This document shows positions 16,361 through 24,378 of a DNA stretch of 43,280 nucleotides, piece by piece. The stretch lies in NCBI GenBank assembly GCA_012838865.1, contig DUOK01000029.1:1-43280 (forward strand), written 5' to 3'. Below the pieces are notes generated by a model, which saw nothing but the letters and a program-made list of their open reading frames with translations, had not been told where the DNA came from and made no database searches. The position numbers were made by a program, and so were the translations under genes. This DNA comes from Bacteroidales bacterium (GTDB lineage Bacteria; Bacteroidota; Bacteroidia; Bacteroidales; Marinilabiliaceae). Position 1 is the stretch's first letter. Every line of letters starts with the position of its first letter.

Positions 16361-17440
16361 CTATTTGTTTAAAACGTGAATGTCGCTGTTGTTGTTCAGT
16401 AGAATCAGGGCAGGGGCATTCCGGTTGGCCGGTCTTTGCTTTGCTTCGGCCGAAAAGGTCAGCAGATTGTTCTCCCTTAATATGGTAATTTGTTTGTTGT
16501 CGGGAAAATGTAATTTGCCATCAATAATTTGTCCGTGCAGATTATAATCCATGTTTTTGTCGGTGTGCAGGTGCATGGTGGTGTGACTTCCGGCCAGGGT
16601 AAGTTCGTGTAAGGCATTGCTGAGGCGCTTGATTTGTATTTCACCACGTTCCATTTCTAAAAATCCACCCCTTACAAGGTAGGCGATTTCCAGCTCGCTG
16701 TTGCTGGTGTGGCCTTGGATATGGGCCGCTTCTTCTATTTGAAGATGGCTGGTGGTGGCCTCCAGTTGCAAGTCCTGCACCTGCTTGAGGTGGATGGTGC
16801 TGAAATCGGCCTGCAATTGCAGCTGTTCGGCTTTGGCAAGGGTGGCCTTGCCGTTGCGATGGTGGATGTTGGCCGTACGCACTTGTTGCAGGTTCAGGTT
16901 GCCATTGGTCAGCTGTAGTTGAAGCGAATCGGGCAGACTTTTTTCATCACTGATTTCAAAATTGCCGAAGTTCAGCTCTACCCGGGCACGGCCCTTGTAG
17001 TTTTCGAGCTGGATCTTGCCCAGGCGATTGACGAGTTTCAGTCCGAGCGTGTCGGGTCCATAAATGTGGTAGTCGATGCCGAAGGGGTAATTGGAGAAAA
17101 ATTCATCGGCGAACACCGTCCGGTAATCGACCTGCTTACCGCCAGGGACTTGCAATACGCTGATTAAACCCAAAACCTCTTCCGCCAGGGTTTGGTTGGG
17201 CGCTTCTACCCAAATTCGGACGCGCACGGTGACCTCCTCTTTGTCCCACCCCGTATAAAAAATGCTGCCGTGACGGTTTGTGATGCTGAGACTTTGCACG
17301 TCGGCTGCAGCAAACTGATCGTCGCGCGTCTGGTGCTGCCGGCGGGCCTGGTCCTGCACCTGGTCCTGCGCCTGCAGATCCTTTGCCGGAAAAACGAGCG
17401 CCAGCAAGAGGGATAGGAAAAGTGCTTTTATTGTATTCAT
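16361..17440 (-). CDS. Exported DUF4097-like beta-helix protein
   Basis: 359 residues from the ATG at 17440, giving the signal peptide MNTIKALFLSLLLALVF and a likely cut near LQAQ. The frame opens 10 codons earlier, but that part lacks the signal pattern. A Gln/Arg-rich linker (about 28-45) is followed by many short beta-strand repeats (VQSLSITNRHGSIFYTG, LQLQLTNGNLNLQQV, LQLQADFSTIHLKQV), the pattern of the DUF4097/adhesin-like beta-helix. Such proteins are often cell-envelope components near ECF sigma or zinc-finger anti-sigma genes, but none is here. It is the first gene of the operon and has a good promoter box 42 bases upstream. Function unknown. Confidence 0.65.
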   Translation of the reverse strand: MNTIKALFLSLLLALVFPAKDLQAQDQVQDQARRQHQTRDDQFAAADVQSLSITNRHGSIFYTGWDKEEVTVRVRIWVEAPNQTLAEEVLGLISVLQVPGGKQVDYRTVFADEFFSNYPFGIDYHIYGPDTLGLKLVNRLGKIQLENYKGRARVELNFGNFEISDEKSLPDSLQLQLTNGNLNLQQVRTANIHHRNGKATLAKAEQLQLQADFSTIHLKQVQDLQLEATTSHLQIEEAAHIQGHTSNSELEIAYLVRGGFLEMERGEIQIKRLSNALHELTLAGSHTTMHLHTDKNMDYNLHGQIIDGKLHFPDNKQITILRENNLLTFSAEAKQRPANRNAPALILLNNNSDIHVLNK

Positions 17441-17481
17441 GTTTAAGCTGTTTAGCAATACTTGTGCCAATAAAGGTAGTT

Positions 17482-17489
17482 CAAATGTA
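17482..17489 (-). promoter_or_regulatory. Promoter -7 element (TACATTTG) for the DUF4097-pepP-thioredoxin-DUF4465 operon
   Basis: A perfect TAnnTTTG on the minus strand, 41 bases upstream of the first ATG. It diverges from the receptor promoter 34 bases away. Confidence 0.6.
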
Positions 17490-17523
17490 GGAATTTTAAG
17501 GGAGAGCGCCTTTGCTTTATGTG

Positions 17524-17531
17524 TATATTTG
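17524..17531 (+). promoter_or_regulatory. Promoter -7 element (TATATTTG) for the TonB receptor
   Basis: A perfect TAnnTTTG, 68 bases before the ATG at 17600. The leader is too short for a cobalamin riboswitch, and no B12-box sequence is seen. Confidence 0.6.
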
Positions 17532-17599
17532 CGCTCTGCAACTGCCTTGGACTACCGTTTGGCCCTTGCATTTGTTTTAATTTTTAATGTCGTATTTGT

Positions 17600-19648
17600 A
17601 TGAAGAAGAAATTATTTTCTGCCCTTAAGGGCTTGGTTTATTTTAAGCAATGGAAGCATACCGGCTATGCCGTTTTTGCTTCGCTGCGACGCGAAGTGCG
17701 CATCGGCGCCCTGGTGCTGAGTTATTTTACCTGTCTGGGCTATTTGTCGACCTTTGCCGCCACCGAAACCGATTCGATCAATACTAAAATTCGTCTCGAC
17801 GAGGTGGAAGTGGCGGGGCGTCGCGCCCCAACCATATACGCAGAGGCGGGGCGGGTGGTTACCGTGCTGTCGAGGGCCCAAATCGAAAGTATGCCGGTGC
17901 AGAGTGTGCCTGAGTTGCTGCGCATGGCCGCCAGTGTGGATGTGCGGGAGCGGGGACCGCTGGGTATGCAGGCCGATGTGAGTATGCGCGGCGGGTCTTT
18001 TGATCAGGTGATGATTCTGCTTAACGGGGTTAATCTTACCGATCCGCAAACCGGGCACCACGCCCTTAATTTGCCGGTAGACTTAGCGTCGATCGACCGG
18101 GTAGAGGTCCTTCAGGGACCGGCTGCCCGGGTGTATGGTCCCAATGCCTTTAATGGGGCCATTAATTTTATAACGACTGAGGCCAAAGGACAGGGCGTGG
18201 AGGTGTCGCTGCAAGGCGGCAGTCACGCCCTTTACAGTACCTCAGCGGCCGTGCGTGCCCAAAGCGGCGCTTTGGGGCATTACCTGGCGGTGCAGAAAGG
18301 AGGCAGCGACGGATACCGGGCCAATACCGATTTTGATTTGCTGAATCTTTTTTATTCGGGTAAGTTGAAACTGGGAACGGATAAGTTGTTGTTGCAGTTG
18401 GGCTACAACGAAAAGGATTTTGGGGCCAATTCCTTCTACTCGGCCGCCTACCCCAACCAGTTTGAGGCTACCCGCACGCTGTTTGGGGCTTTGTCGATGG
18501 AAAGCGGGGGGCGCATTAAGCTGCGCCCTACTGTGTATTGGCGACGACACCACGATCGCTTTGAACTGTTCAGGAAGGGTTACGAGCGACCCGATTGGTA
18601 CCAGGGGCACAACTACCACATGACCGATGTGGCAGGGGCTTCGGTAAATGCCTCTACCAGCTGGGCGGCAGGTACCACTTCGCTGGGCGGCGAGGTGAGG
18701 GGCGAGGCCGTTTGGAGCAATGTCCTGGGCTTGCCTATGGATGTTCCTATGGAAGTGCCCGGCGAGCCGGAGGGCCAGTTTACGCGCCACTTTCACCGGG
18801 GCAATATTTCCATTTTTGCCGAGCACAATGTACTGCTGGGGCGCTTTAACCTTTCGGGCGGGGTCTTGCTGAACCGGGCTTCGCAGAGTGGCTATGGCCT
18901 CGATTGGTTTCCGGGCGTGGATGTCAGTTACTGGCTGTTGCCTGAGCTCAAGTGGATGGCTTCGTACAACCATTCCTTGCGCTTGCCCACTTTTACCGAT
19001 TTGTTTTATTCCGGTCCCACCAACCAGGGCAACCCCAACCTGCAGCCTGAGGAGGCGCGTACCGTGGAGACTTCCTTTCGCTGGCGGCCAAGAACGGCCG
19101 ATGTGCAGCTGGGGGGCTTTTACCGGGTGGGTAAAAATATGATTGACTGGGGACGCCAGCCGGGGGAGGACAAATATACCACCTCGAACATAAACCGTGT
19201 GGAGGCTTTTGGACTGGAATTGGCTGCGCAGGTGGACTTGCGTGGATGGTGGTCGGAGGGTCCGCTGCAGGATTTGCGGGCGACTTATGCCTATGTCTGG
19301 CAGGATTTAGAGGCGAGCGATGGCTATGAGTCGTACTACGTGCTCGACCATCTGCGCAATAAGCTGAATGTGAGTCTGGCCCACTCCCTGGGACTACCGG
19401 GTCTTTCGGCACAGTGGAATGTGCAGTGGCGCGATCGGGAGGGTTTTTACCGTTCGTCGCTCACCGGCTCGGATGTGGCTTACGTGCCTTTTTGGCTCAC
19501 CGATGTGCGGGTGCGCTACGCCCGCTCGTGGTGGCAGGTGTACGGCGAGGTGACCAATCTGGCCGATGTGCGTTATGCCGATTTGGGTGAGCTGGAGCAG
19601 CCCGGCCGTTGGTTTAAAGTGGGCCTGCGTTGCAGGCTCCCCCGCTAG
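17600..19648 (+). CDS. TonB-dependent outer-membrane receptor, BtuB-type
   Basis: 682 residues. A long N-terminal leader with a hydrophobic stretch (about 36-54) precedes the plug (about 65-190), recognised from LDEVEVAGRRAPTIY, RGGSFDQVMILLNGV, DPQTGHH and VEVLQGPAARVYGPNA. The 22-strand barrel follows, with NHSLRLPTFTDLFY and a terminal strand near GRWFKVGLRCRL. No carboxypeptidase-like N domain, so it is not a SusC. The unusual leader with LRREVRIGALVLSYF and the plug resemble receptors annotated as BtuB in Bacteroides; cobalamin is therefore one possible substrate, but no B12 riboswitch or BtuG/BtuF/BtuCD genes are nearby. It diverges from the four-gene operon and ends 12 bases before a U32 remnant on the other strand. 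Confidence 0.85.
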   Translation: MKKKLFSALKGLVYFKQWKHTGYAVFASLRREVRIGALVLSYFTCLGYLSTFAATETDSINTKIRLDEVEVAGRRAPTIYAEAGRVVTVLSRAQIESMPVQSVPELLRMAASVDVRERGPLGMQADVSMRGGSFDQVMILLNGVNLTDPQTGHHALNLPVDLASIDRVEVLQGPAARVYGPNAFNGAINFITTEAKGQGVEVSLQGGSHALYSTSAAVRAQSGALGHYLAVQKGGSDGYRANTDFDLLNLFYSGKLKLGTDKLLLQLGYNEKDFGANSFYSAAYPNQFEATRTLFGALSMESGGRIKLRPTVYWRRHHDRFELFRKGYERPDWYQGHNYHMTDVAGASVNASTSWAAGTTSLGGEVRGEAVWSNVLGLPMDVPMEVPGEPEGQFTRHFHRGNISIFAEHNVLLGRFNLSGGVLLNRASQSGYGLDWFPGVDVSYWLLPELKWMASYNHSLRLPTFTDLFYSGPTNQGNPNLQPEEARTVETSFRWRPRTADVQLGGFYRVGKNMIDWGRQPGEDKYTTSNINRVEAFGLELAAQVDLRGWWSEGPLQDLRATYAYVWQDLEASDGYESYYVLDHLRNKLNVSLAHSLGLPGLSAQWNVQWRDREGFYRSSLTGSDVAYVPFWLTDVRVRYARSWWQVYGEVTNLADVRYADLGELEQPGRWFKVGLRCRLPR

Positions 19649-19660
19649 GTCGCCCCGCCC

Positions 19661-19960
19661 TTAATCCTGTGTAAAGACCTGCATTTCACAGTTTTTACAA
19701 TCGAATATCAAACGGTAGTTGTTTTTCCCGGACTTCAGCAGCAAGGGTGCTGCTGAAGCGCCGGGATTTTCTTTGGGGCACTGGTCGGTGGCGTGACGGA
19801 TGCAGTGCTTGGTGGTCATGACTTTTTTAGGACCCTTGGGTGCTTCCAGTTCAAAACCCGGTGCAGGTGCTTTTCGAGCGGTACACGGGTGTTTTGGCTG
19901 ATGTGGGCAATTTGTTGCAGACTGAGTTCGCGGGCCAGGAGCTCGAGGGAGCGGCTTAGT
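19661..19960 (-). pseudogene. Remnant of a U32-family peptidase (internal deletion and frameshift)
   Basis: The last ~55 codons, from KVMTTKHCIRHATDQCPK to FDCKNCEMQV, strongly resemble the C-terminal Cys-bearing segment of U32 proteins (MTTxxCxR...C then FDCxxCxM). Upstream in another frame, immediately after the GH16-like stop, the translation LELLARELSLQQIAHI followed by TRVPLE resembles the N-terminal U32 segment ARELSLxEI...PLEVFVHG. The two pieces are joined by about 35 codons of unrelated sequence, so some hundreds of residues are missing and the frame is broken. A 109-codon frame spans the region but starts with a low-complexity Arg/Pro-rich peptide inside the neighbouring gene, so I do not treat it as an intact gene. 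The C-terminal match is firm; the N-terminal match is weaker. Confidence 0.6.
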
Positions 19961-20981
19961 CCTTCTTCCGGTAGCATCTGACCCAGTCAATTTCCATCAA
20001 ACCGGGCACCTGCTTATCCTTTGGTTCGGCAGGCAGGGTGGTGCTGAAGGTCAGGTACATGCTTTCCTGCGGAATGTTGTTAGTCTGCCGATGCACCTCC
20101 TTGCCGTTGATGCACCAAATAAGGCTTTCGGGCGACCAGTCGAGACTGTAAATAAAGAAGTTGCCGGCAAACTTGGCGCCGTTAATTTTGCGCATTTTGC
20201 TGCTCTTCTGCTCTTTTTCTCCGGTATGCAGACCGCATTCCACCAGGGAATTCTTGCGGAAGGAGGTCTTGAAGATGTCGATTTGAGGGGTCATGCTTTC
20301 GCCCACCATCCAAAAGGCATGCAAGAGGGGCCAGGCGCTGCTGAAGCGTATCTTGGCCTCGAAACGGCCGTGTTTTTGGCGAAAACTCTGGCTGGTGCTG
20401 ATCAAACCTGAGCTGTAGGCAAAGGGGTGAATCAAAAAGCCGTGGGTGGTGTCCCAAACTTTGCCCTTGCTTTCCTCTTTTCTTAGGTGGATGCGTGCCA
20501 TACTGTCGCGCAGCTCAATGTTGTTGTCGCTGAAGTTTTGCTTGTCGCCCGCCAGTACGTAGGAGTCGTTCATCAGGGCTTTGCCCCAGTAGTAGGAGGT
20601 CATCCATTTTGAGCTGTCGAGTCGCGCACTGTCGAAGTCGTCTTCAAAGGTGAGTTCCCATTTCTCAAGCTCCTTAAAGGGGTAGTTCCTTTTGGTAGCC
20701 TGGTACCATTTCAGGTCCTTGTCCTTACTCAGCGCCTTGTGTTCCTTTATTTGATGGTATTCCTCGCTCTGCTTGTACTCCTTACGCTTGTATTCGCGTA
20801 CTTTCTTTTGAAATTCTCCGGAGTGTACCAGAGGATCCAGTTCCTGAAAGCGTTGCAGCTTGTCCGAGGCGGCAAGGGTATTGAATCTTTCGTAGTCGCT
20901 TTGCAGACTGCTGCGTTCTGCTTCAATCTTTTTGGTGGACTTGAATTTGCTTCCCAGTTGAATTCCAAAGATATTGGCCAT
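19956..20981 (-). CDS. GH16-fold protein with substituted catalytic residues, coiled-coil N-terminus
   Basis: 341 residues. No signal peptide. Residues ~15-110 are highly charged and helical (coiled-coil-like, rich in Lys/Glu/Gln). Residues ~110-338 read as a GH16 laminarinase-like jelly roll: WELTFEDDFD, LDSSKWMTSYYW, FRQKHGRFEAKIRF, HAFWMVGES, FFIYSLDWSPESLIWCINGKE and a final EIDWVRCY. The active-site signature should be ExDxxE, with Glu nucleophile and Glu acid/base. Here it is Gln233-Ile-Asp235-Ile-Phe-Lys238, so both glutamates are lost while the Asp stays. It is therefore probably a non-catalytic carbohydrate-binding or structural protein, possibly cytoplasmic. Its 3' end overlaps the U32 remnant, which suggests a past rearrangement. 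The ATG at 20981 is the first start and no export signal appears further in. Confidence 0.75.
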   Translation of the reverse strand: MANIFGIQLGSKFKSTKKIEAERSSLQSDYERFNTLAASDKLQRFQELDPLVHSGEFQKKVREYKRKEYKQSEEYHQIKEHKALSKDKDLKWYQATKRNYPFKELEKWELTFEDDFDSARLDSSKWMTSYYWGKALMNDSYVLAGDKQNFSDNNIELRDSMARIHLRKEESKGKVWDTTHGFLIHPFAYSSGLISTSQSFRQKHGRFEAKIRFSSAWPLLHAFWMVGESMTPQIDIFKTSFRKNSLVECGLHTGEKEQKSSKMRKINGAKFAGNFFIYSLDWSPESLIWCINGKEVHRQTNNIPQESMYLTFSTTLPAEPKDKQVPGLMEIDWVRCYRKKD

Positions 20982-21111
20982 AGTTGGTTCGGTTTAATGA
21001 GCTTTTGCGCTAGTTGCATACGTAATAAGAACGCATGTGGTTTTAGTTTGGTGCGGCAAATTAGTAAAAAATCACGAAATGGAGTAAATTGAAATAATTT
21101 TGCGGTCGGGG

Positions 21112-21142
21112 TTTTGGAGATTGGTTATTTTTTATACCTTTG
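21112..21142 (+). promoter_or_regulatory. Promoter of the tRNA-Gly/tRNA-Leu unit
   Basis: TTTTG at 21112-21116 and TACCTTTG at 21135-21142, 18 bases apart, match the Bacteroidota -33/-7 pattern. The tRNA begins 17 bases downstream. Confidence 0.75.
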
Positions 21143-21159
21143 CCACGCAATTTTGAAAC

Positions 21160-21232
<73 letters not shown>

Positions 21233-21240
21233 CTTCTTTT

Positions 21241-21325
21241 GCCCAGATGGTGAAATTGGTAGACACGCCAGCTTGAGGGGCTGGTGCCGGTTTACGGCGT
21301 GCAAGTTCGAGTCTTGTTCTGGGCA
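21241..21325 (+). tRNA. tRNA-Leu(GAG)
   Basis: 85 bases with a long variable arm (TGCCGGTTTACGGCG). Acceptor GCCCAGA pairs with TCTGGGC; anticodon loop TTGAGGG; discriminator A. It lies 8 bases after tRNA-Gly, so the two are cotranscribed. CCA is not encoded. Confidence 0.95.
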
Positions 21326-21326
21326 C

Positions 21327-21367
21327 AAAAAAACCTTCTAAACATCAAATGTTTAGAAGGTTTTTTT
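21327..21367. terminator. Bidirectional terminator between the tRNA unit and proX
   Basis: Perfect 19-base arms (21327-21345 and 21349-21367) with a 3-base loop. The A7/T7 ends give a T tract in both directions, so it can end both the tRNA transcript and the minus-strand proX operon. Confidence 0.9.
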
Positions 21368-21393
21368 ATAATCCTCAGCTGCTTCATTTCAGG

Positions 21394-22257
21394 CTATTTC
21401 CAGCCGTCAACCAGGGCTTTGTTTGCCTTGTACCAGGCTTTTGCTCCTGCTTCTTCGCCGTTCTTATCCACGGCATCCATCAAAGCATACAATTGCTCCT
21501 CGCTCAGTTTAAAATTCTTGAAAAACCGGGCTGCTTCGGGCTTGTCTTCTTCAAACCCCTTGCGCGAAACAACACCAATGTAATCGGTGGGATAAACGCC
21601 CTTGGGATCTTCGAGGTACTTAAGGTCGAAGTTGGCCCACTTGTAGTGGGGTTTCCATCCGGTGGCAACAATCCACGACTCGTCTCTAACGGCTCTTTGA
21701 ATGCTGGCCACCATGGCGGGTCCGCTGGAGGTGATTTGCTCAAAGTCCAGCTCGTATTCGTCGATGGCCCTAAGGGTGGCGGCATGAATGCCTGCCCCGC
21801 TGCCAATGCCGATGATTTCACCATCAAATTGCTCTTTATGGGCATTCAATTCCTCAATGGAGTTGATGGCTACATAGCTGGGCACAACCAGACCGGTAGT
21901 ACCGCCTTCGAATATTTTTCCCATCATAACCAAATCGTCGCCATAATCTTCCCAATAGGGCGCATGGGTGTGAGGTAACCACGCATCCAGGAAAACATCT
22001 CCTTTGGAGTTCTCCTTGGAGAGCTCGCCAAAAATCAGACCTGGTTCCAAATTGATCAGTTCCACTTCAAAACTATCTGCCTCCAGGGCAACTTTAGCCA
22101 GATGCGACATGGCGATGCCTTCTGACCAGTTGGGGTAAAGAATGGTTACTTTTAATGCGTCGTTGCCCTTTTGGCTGTTGCATGAACCAAGGCCAAAGAC
22201 CATCGCTGCGGCTAAAAGCAGTCCGCTGATTTTCTTTAAATTAATCATTTTCTTCAT
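21394..22257 (-). CDS. proX: Glycine-betaine/proline-betaine ABC transporter, substrate-binding lipoprotein
   Basis: 287 residues. Lipobox FGLGSC puts the lipid on Cys26. The body is an OpuAC/ProX domain with the aromatic cage regions NWSEG, DAWLPHTHAPYW and GWKPHYKW, which in the family hold the quaternary ammonium group through Trp side chains. In a Gram-negative it would sit in the periplasm on the inner-membrane lipid anchor. It is the last gene of the porin-proV-proW-proX operon, 2 bases after proW, and ends just before the shared terminator. Substrate within the betaine/choline/DMSP range cannot be decided. Confidence 0.92.
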   Translation of the reverse strand: MKKMINLKKISGLLLAAAMVFGLGSCNSQKGNDALKVTILYPNWSEGIAMSHLAKVALEADSFEVELINLEPGLIFGELSKENSKGDVFLDAWLPHTHAPYWEDYGDDLVMMGKIFEGGTTGLVVPSYVAINSIEELNAHKEQFDGEIIGIGSGAGIHAATLRAIDEYELDFEQITSSGPAMVASIQRAVRDESWIVATGWKPHYKWANFDLKYLEDPKGVYPTDYIGVVSRKGFEEDKPEAARFFKNFKLSEEQLYALMDAVDKNGEEAGAKAWYKANKALVDGWK

Positions 22258-22259
22258 TT

Positions 22260-23126
22260 TTATTTGTTTTTACGTCCGATAGATTGTGTTATTCTGTCCA
22301 GGATAATCGCCAGGATGACAATGCCCAGACCCGATTCAAATCCTAAGGCCACATTGTTTTGTTGAATGCCTCTGTAAACAATGCTGCCCAATCCTCTGGC
22401 TCCCACCATGGAGGCAATGACCACCATCGACAGCGACAAAAGAATAACCTGGTTGACACCCGCCAATATGGAGGGCATGGCCAGGGGCAATTGGATTTTA
22501 TACAGAATTTGTTTTTCCGTGGCACCAAAGGCATAGCCGGCTTCAATGACCTCACCGGGCACGTTTTGTATGCCGAGTTTGGTCAGGCGCACCGCCGGTG
22601 GCAAGGAAAAAATGATGGTGGCTATTACACCCGGGGTGTTGCCTACGCTGAAAAAGAAGATGGCCGGAATCAGATAGACAAAGGCCGGCATGGTCTGCAT
22701 AAAATCCAGCAGGGGCCTGATCAGGGTGTCTGCCCATTTGCTGCGGGCGGTCCATATTCCAATGGGTATGCCCAGCAGCAAGGCAATCAGGGTAGCCACC
22801 AAAACCAGGGTGGTGGTTTGTATGGTTTCCTTCCAATAGCCCATCAAATAGATGAGGAGGAAGCCAAAAATGATGAAGCCGGCAATGCCGACTCCCTTTT
22901 TGAATCCTGCCCGGGTGAAACTTTTGGTTCCCGCATTAAGATAGTAGGCAAAGGCCGCAACAAGCAAGATGATGATCCAAAAGGGGGTGGCCAGTAAGCC
23001 GTCGTTCATGGTGTCAACGGTCCACGAAATGCCCTCATCAATGGCCGACCACAAAAAGGAAAAATTGCTTTCGAGTGCATTGATCCCTTGCTCGATGTAT
23101 TTTCCTAAATCGATTACTTTGTCCAT
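22260..23126 (-). CDS. proW: Glycine-betaine ABC transporter permease
   Basis: 288 residues. A hydrophilic N-terminal part with one helix (about 45-63) is followed by the BPD_transp_1 permease core (about 100-280) with the coupling-helix segment EAGYAFGATEKQILYKIQLPL (written here only as EAGYAFGATEKQ...) and QTMPAFVYLIP, which is characteristic of ProW/OpuAB. Its start overlaps the end of proV by 13 bases, so translation is coupled. It forms the inner-membrane channel for the osmoprotectant. Confidence 0.93.
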   Translation of the reverse strand: MDKVIDLGKYIEQGINALESNFSFLWSAIDEGISWTVDTMNDGLLATPFWIIILLVAAFAYYLNAGTKSFTRAGFKKGVGIAGFIIFGFLLIYLMGYWKETIQTTTLVLVATLIALLLGIPIGIWTARSKWADTLIRPLLDFMQTMPAFVYLIPAIFFFSVGNTPGVIATIIFSLPPAVRLTKLGIQNVPGEVIEAGYAFGATEKQILYKIQLPLAMPSILAGVNQVILLSLSMVVIASMVGARGLGSIVYRGIQQNNVALGFESGLGIVILAIILDRITQSIGRKNK

Positions 23127-24376
23127 TTGAATAGTTCTTTAGCTTGTTCCTGTAAATCCTTAATCTCCGTTTTATCGTATTTGGTGGCTTCGATAATGAT
23201 GGAGGTCTGAGAGACGATGCCCTCGAGTCTGCCATCCTTCTCATCCACCACCGCCAGGGGAGAGCGCATCCCGGAAATCAGGGGCAACATGTCTTCAACG
23301 GTGAATTCTTTTTGCACACTGTGGACCTCCGTCTTGATGGCCTCATCAATTTTTTGCGTCTTGTTTTTGGTGAGCTCAATGAGATCGTTGAGCCACACAA
23401 AACCCAAAAACTTTTTGTGCTTATCCACCACGGGGAGTACATCCAGTGAGGCCGAGCGCATCTTGCGCAGGGCGACTTCCGGGCCGTCTTTTTCGTACTG
23501 CACAACGATTGGTTTTTTGAACATGAGCGACTCTGCCGTGATGATGGTCTTGCGGTCCACTTTTTCCACAAAAGCCTCTACATATTCGCTGGCCGGATGC
23601 GTCATTATCTCCTCGGCGTTACCAATTTGCTCAATTACCCCATCCTTCATAATCACGATGCGGTCGCCCAGCTTAATGGCTTCGTCCAAATCGTGGGTAA
23701 TAAAGACGATGGTTTTTTGAACCTTTTCCTGAATGGCCAGCAGCTCATCCTGCATGTCGGACTTAATGAGCGGGTCCAGGGCCGAAAAAGCTTCATCCAT
23801 CAGCAACACCTCCGGATCGTTGGCCAAAGCTCTGGCCAGTCCCACCCGCTGCTGCATACCTCCCGACAACTCAGAAGGATATTGGTTTTCGTATCCTTGC
23901 AGTCCCACCGTCTCCAAAGCTTTTTGCGCTTTGGCCAGACGGCTTTCCTTATCTTCGCCCCGTATTTCGAGGCCGAAGGCTGCATTCTCAATAATGCTGC
24001 GGTGCGGCAACAAGCCGAAGTTTTGAAAAACCATACTCATTTCAGTGCGGCGGGTTTCCAAAAGCTCGTTGTTGGTCTCCTTGGTAATGTCCTGACCGTT
24101 GAGCCATACCTGACCATCGGTGGGTTTACGCAGGCGGTTTAGGCAACGGATTAAGGTTGACTTTCCACTGCCCGAAAGACCCATTACCACAAATATTTCG
24201 CCCTCGTAAACCTCAAAATTGGCCTTGTTGACCCCAATGGTACACTTCGTTTTTTCCAGGATCTCGGTCTTTGAGTGCCCCTTGTTGAGCATGTCCAGGG
24301 CCTGCGCTTTATTCTTTCCGAAAATCAGCGTCAGATCCTTGACCGCAATTTTTACTTTTCTGTTCGTTTCAGCCAT
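23114..24376 (-). CDS. proV: Glycine-betaine ABC transporter ATPase with CBS pair
   Basis: 420 residues. Walker A GLSGSGKS (66-73), Q-loop near FQNFGLLPH, signature LSGGMQQ (170-176), Walker B LLMDE (191-195) and H-loop His228. The C-terminal ~140 residues form two CBS domains (from about 285), which in OpuA-type transporters sense ionic strength or nucleotides and so gate transport. The N-terminal extension with ILEKTKCTIGVN is typical of ProV. It begins 2 bases after the porin stop codon. Confidence 0.95.
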   Translation of the reverse strand: MAETNRKVKIAVKDLTLIFGKNKAQALDMLNKGHSKTEILEKTKCTIGVNKANFEVYEGEIFVVMGLSGSGKSTLIRCLNRLRKPTDGQVWLNGQDITKETNNELLETRRTEMSMVFQNFGLLPHRSIIENAAFGLEIRGEDKESRLAKAQKALETVGLQGYENQYPSELSGGMQQRVGLARALANDPEVLLMDEAFSALDPLIKSDMQDELLAIQEKVQKTIVFITHDLDEAIKLGDRIVIMKDGVIEQIGNAEEIMTHPASEYVEAFVEKVDRKTIITAESLMFKKPIVVQYEKDGPEVALRKMRSASLDVLPVVDKHKKFLGFVWLNDLIELTKNKTQKIDEAIKTEVHSVQKEFTVEDMLPLISGMRSPLAVVDEKDGRLEGIVSQTSIIIEATKYDKTEIKDLQEQAKELFKWTK

Positions 24377-24378
24377 AA

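Noticed and set aside
17440-17600. Cobalamin riboswitch before the BtuB-type receptor
   Set aside because: The region is short, and no B12-box or conserved core sequence is visible.
19661-19990. The 109-codon frame as an intact small gene
   Set aside because: Its first half is low-complexity Arg/Pro-rich sequence starting inside the GH16-like gene; only the C-terminal part matches a family, so it is listed as a U32 remnant.
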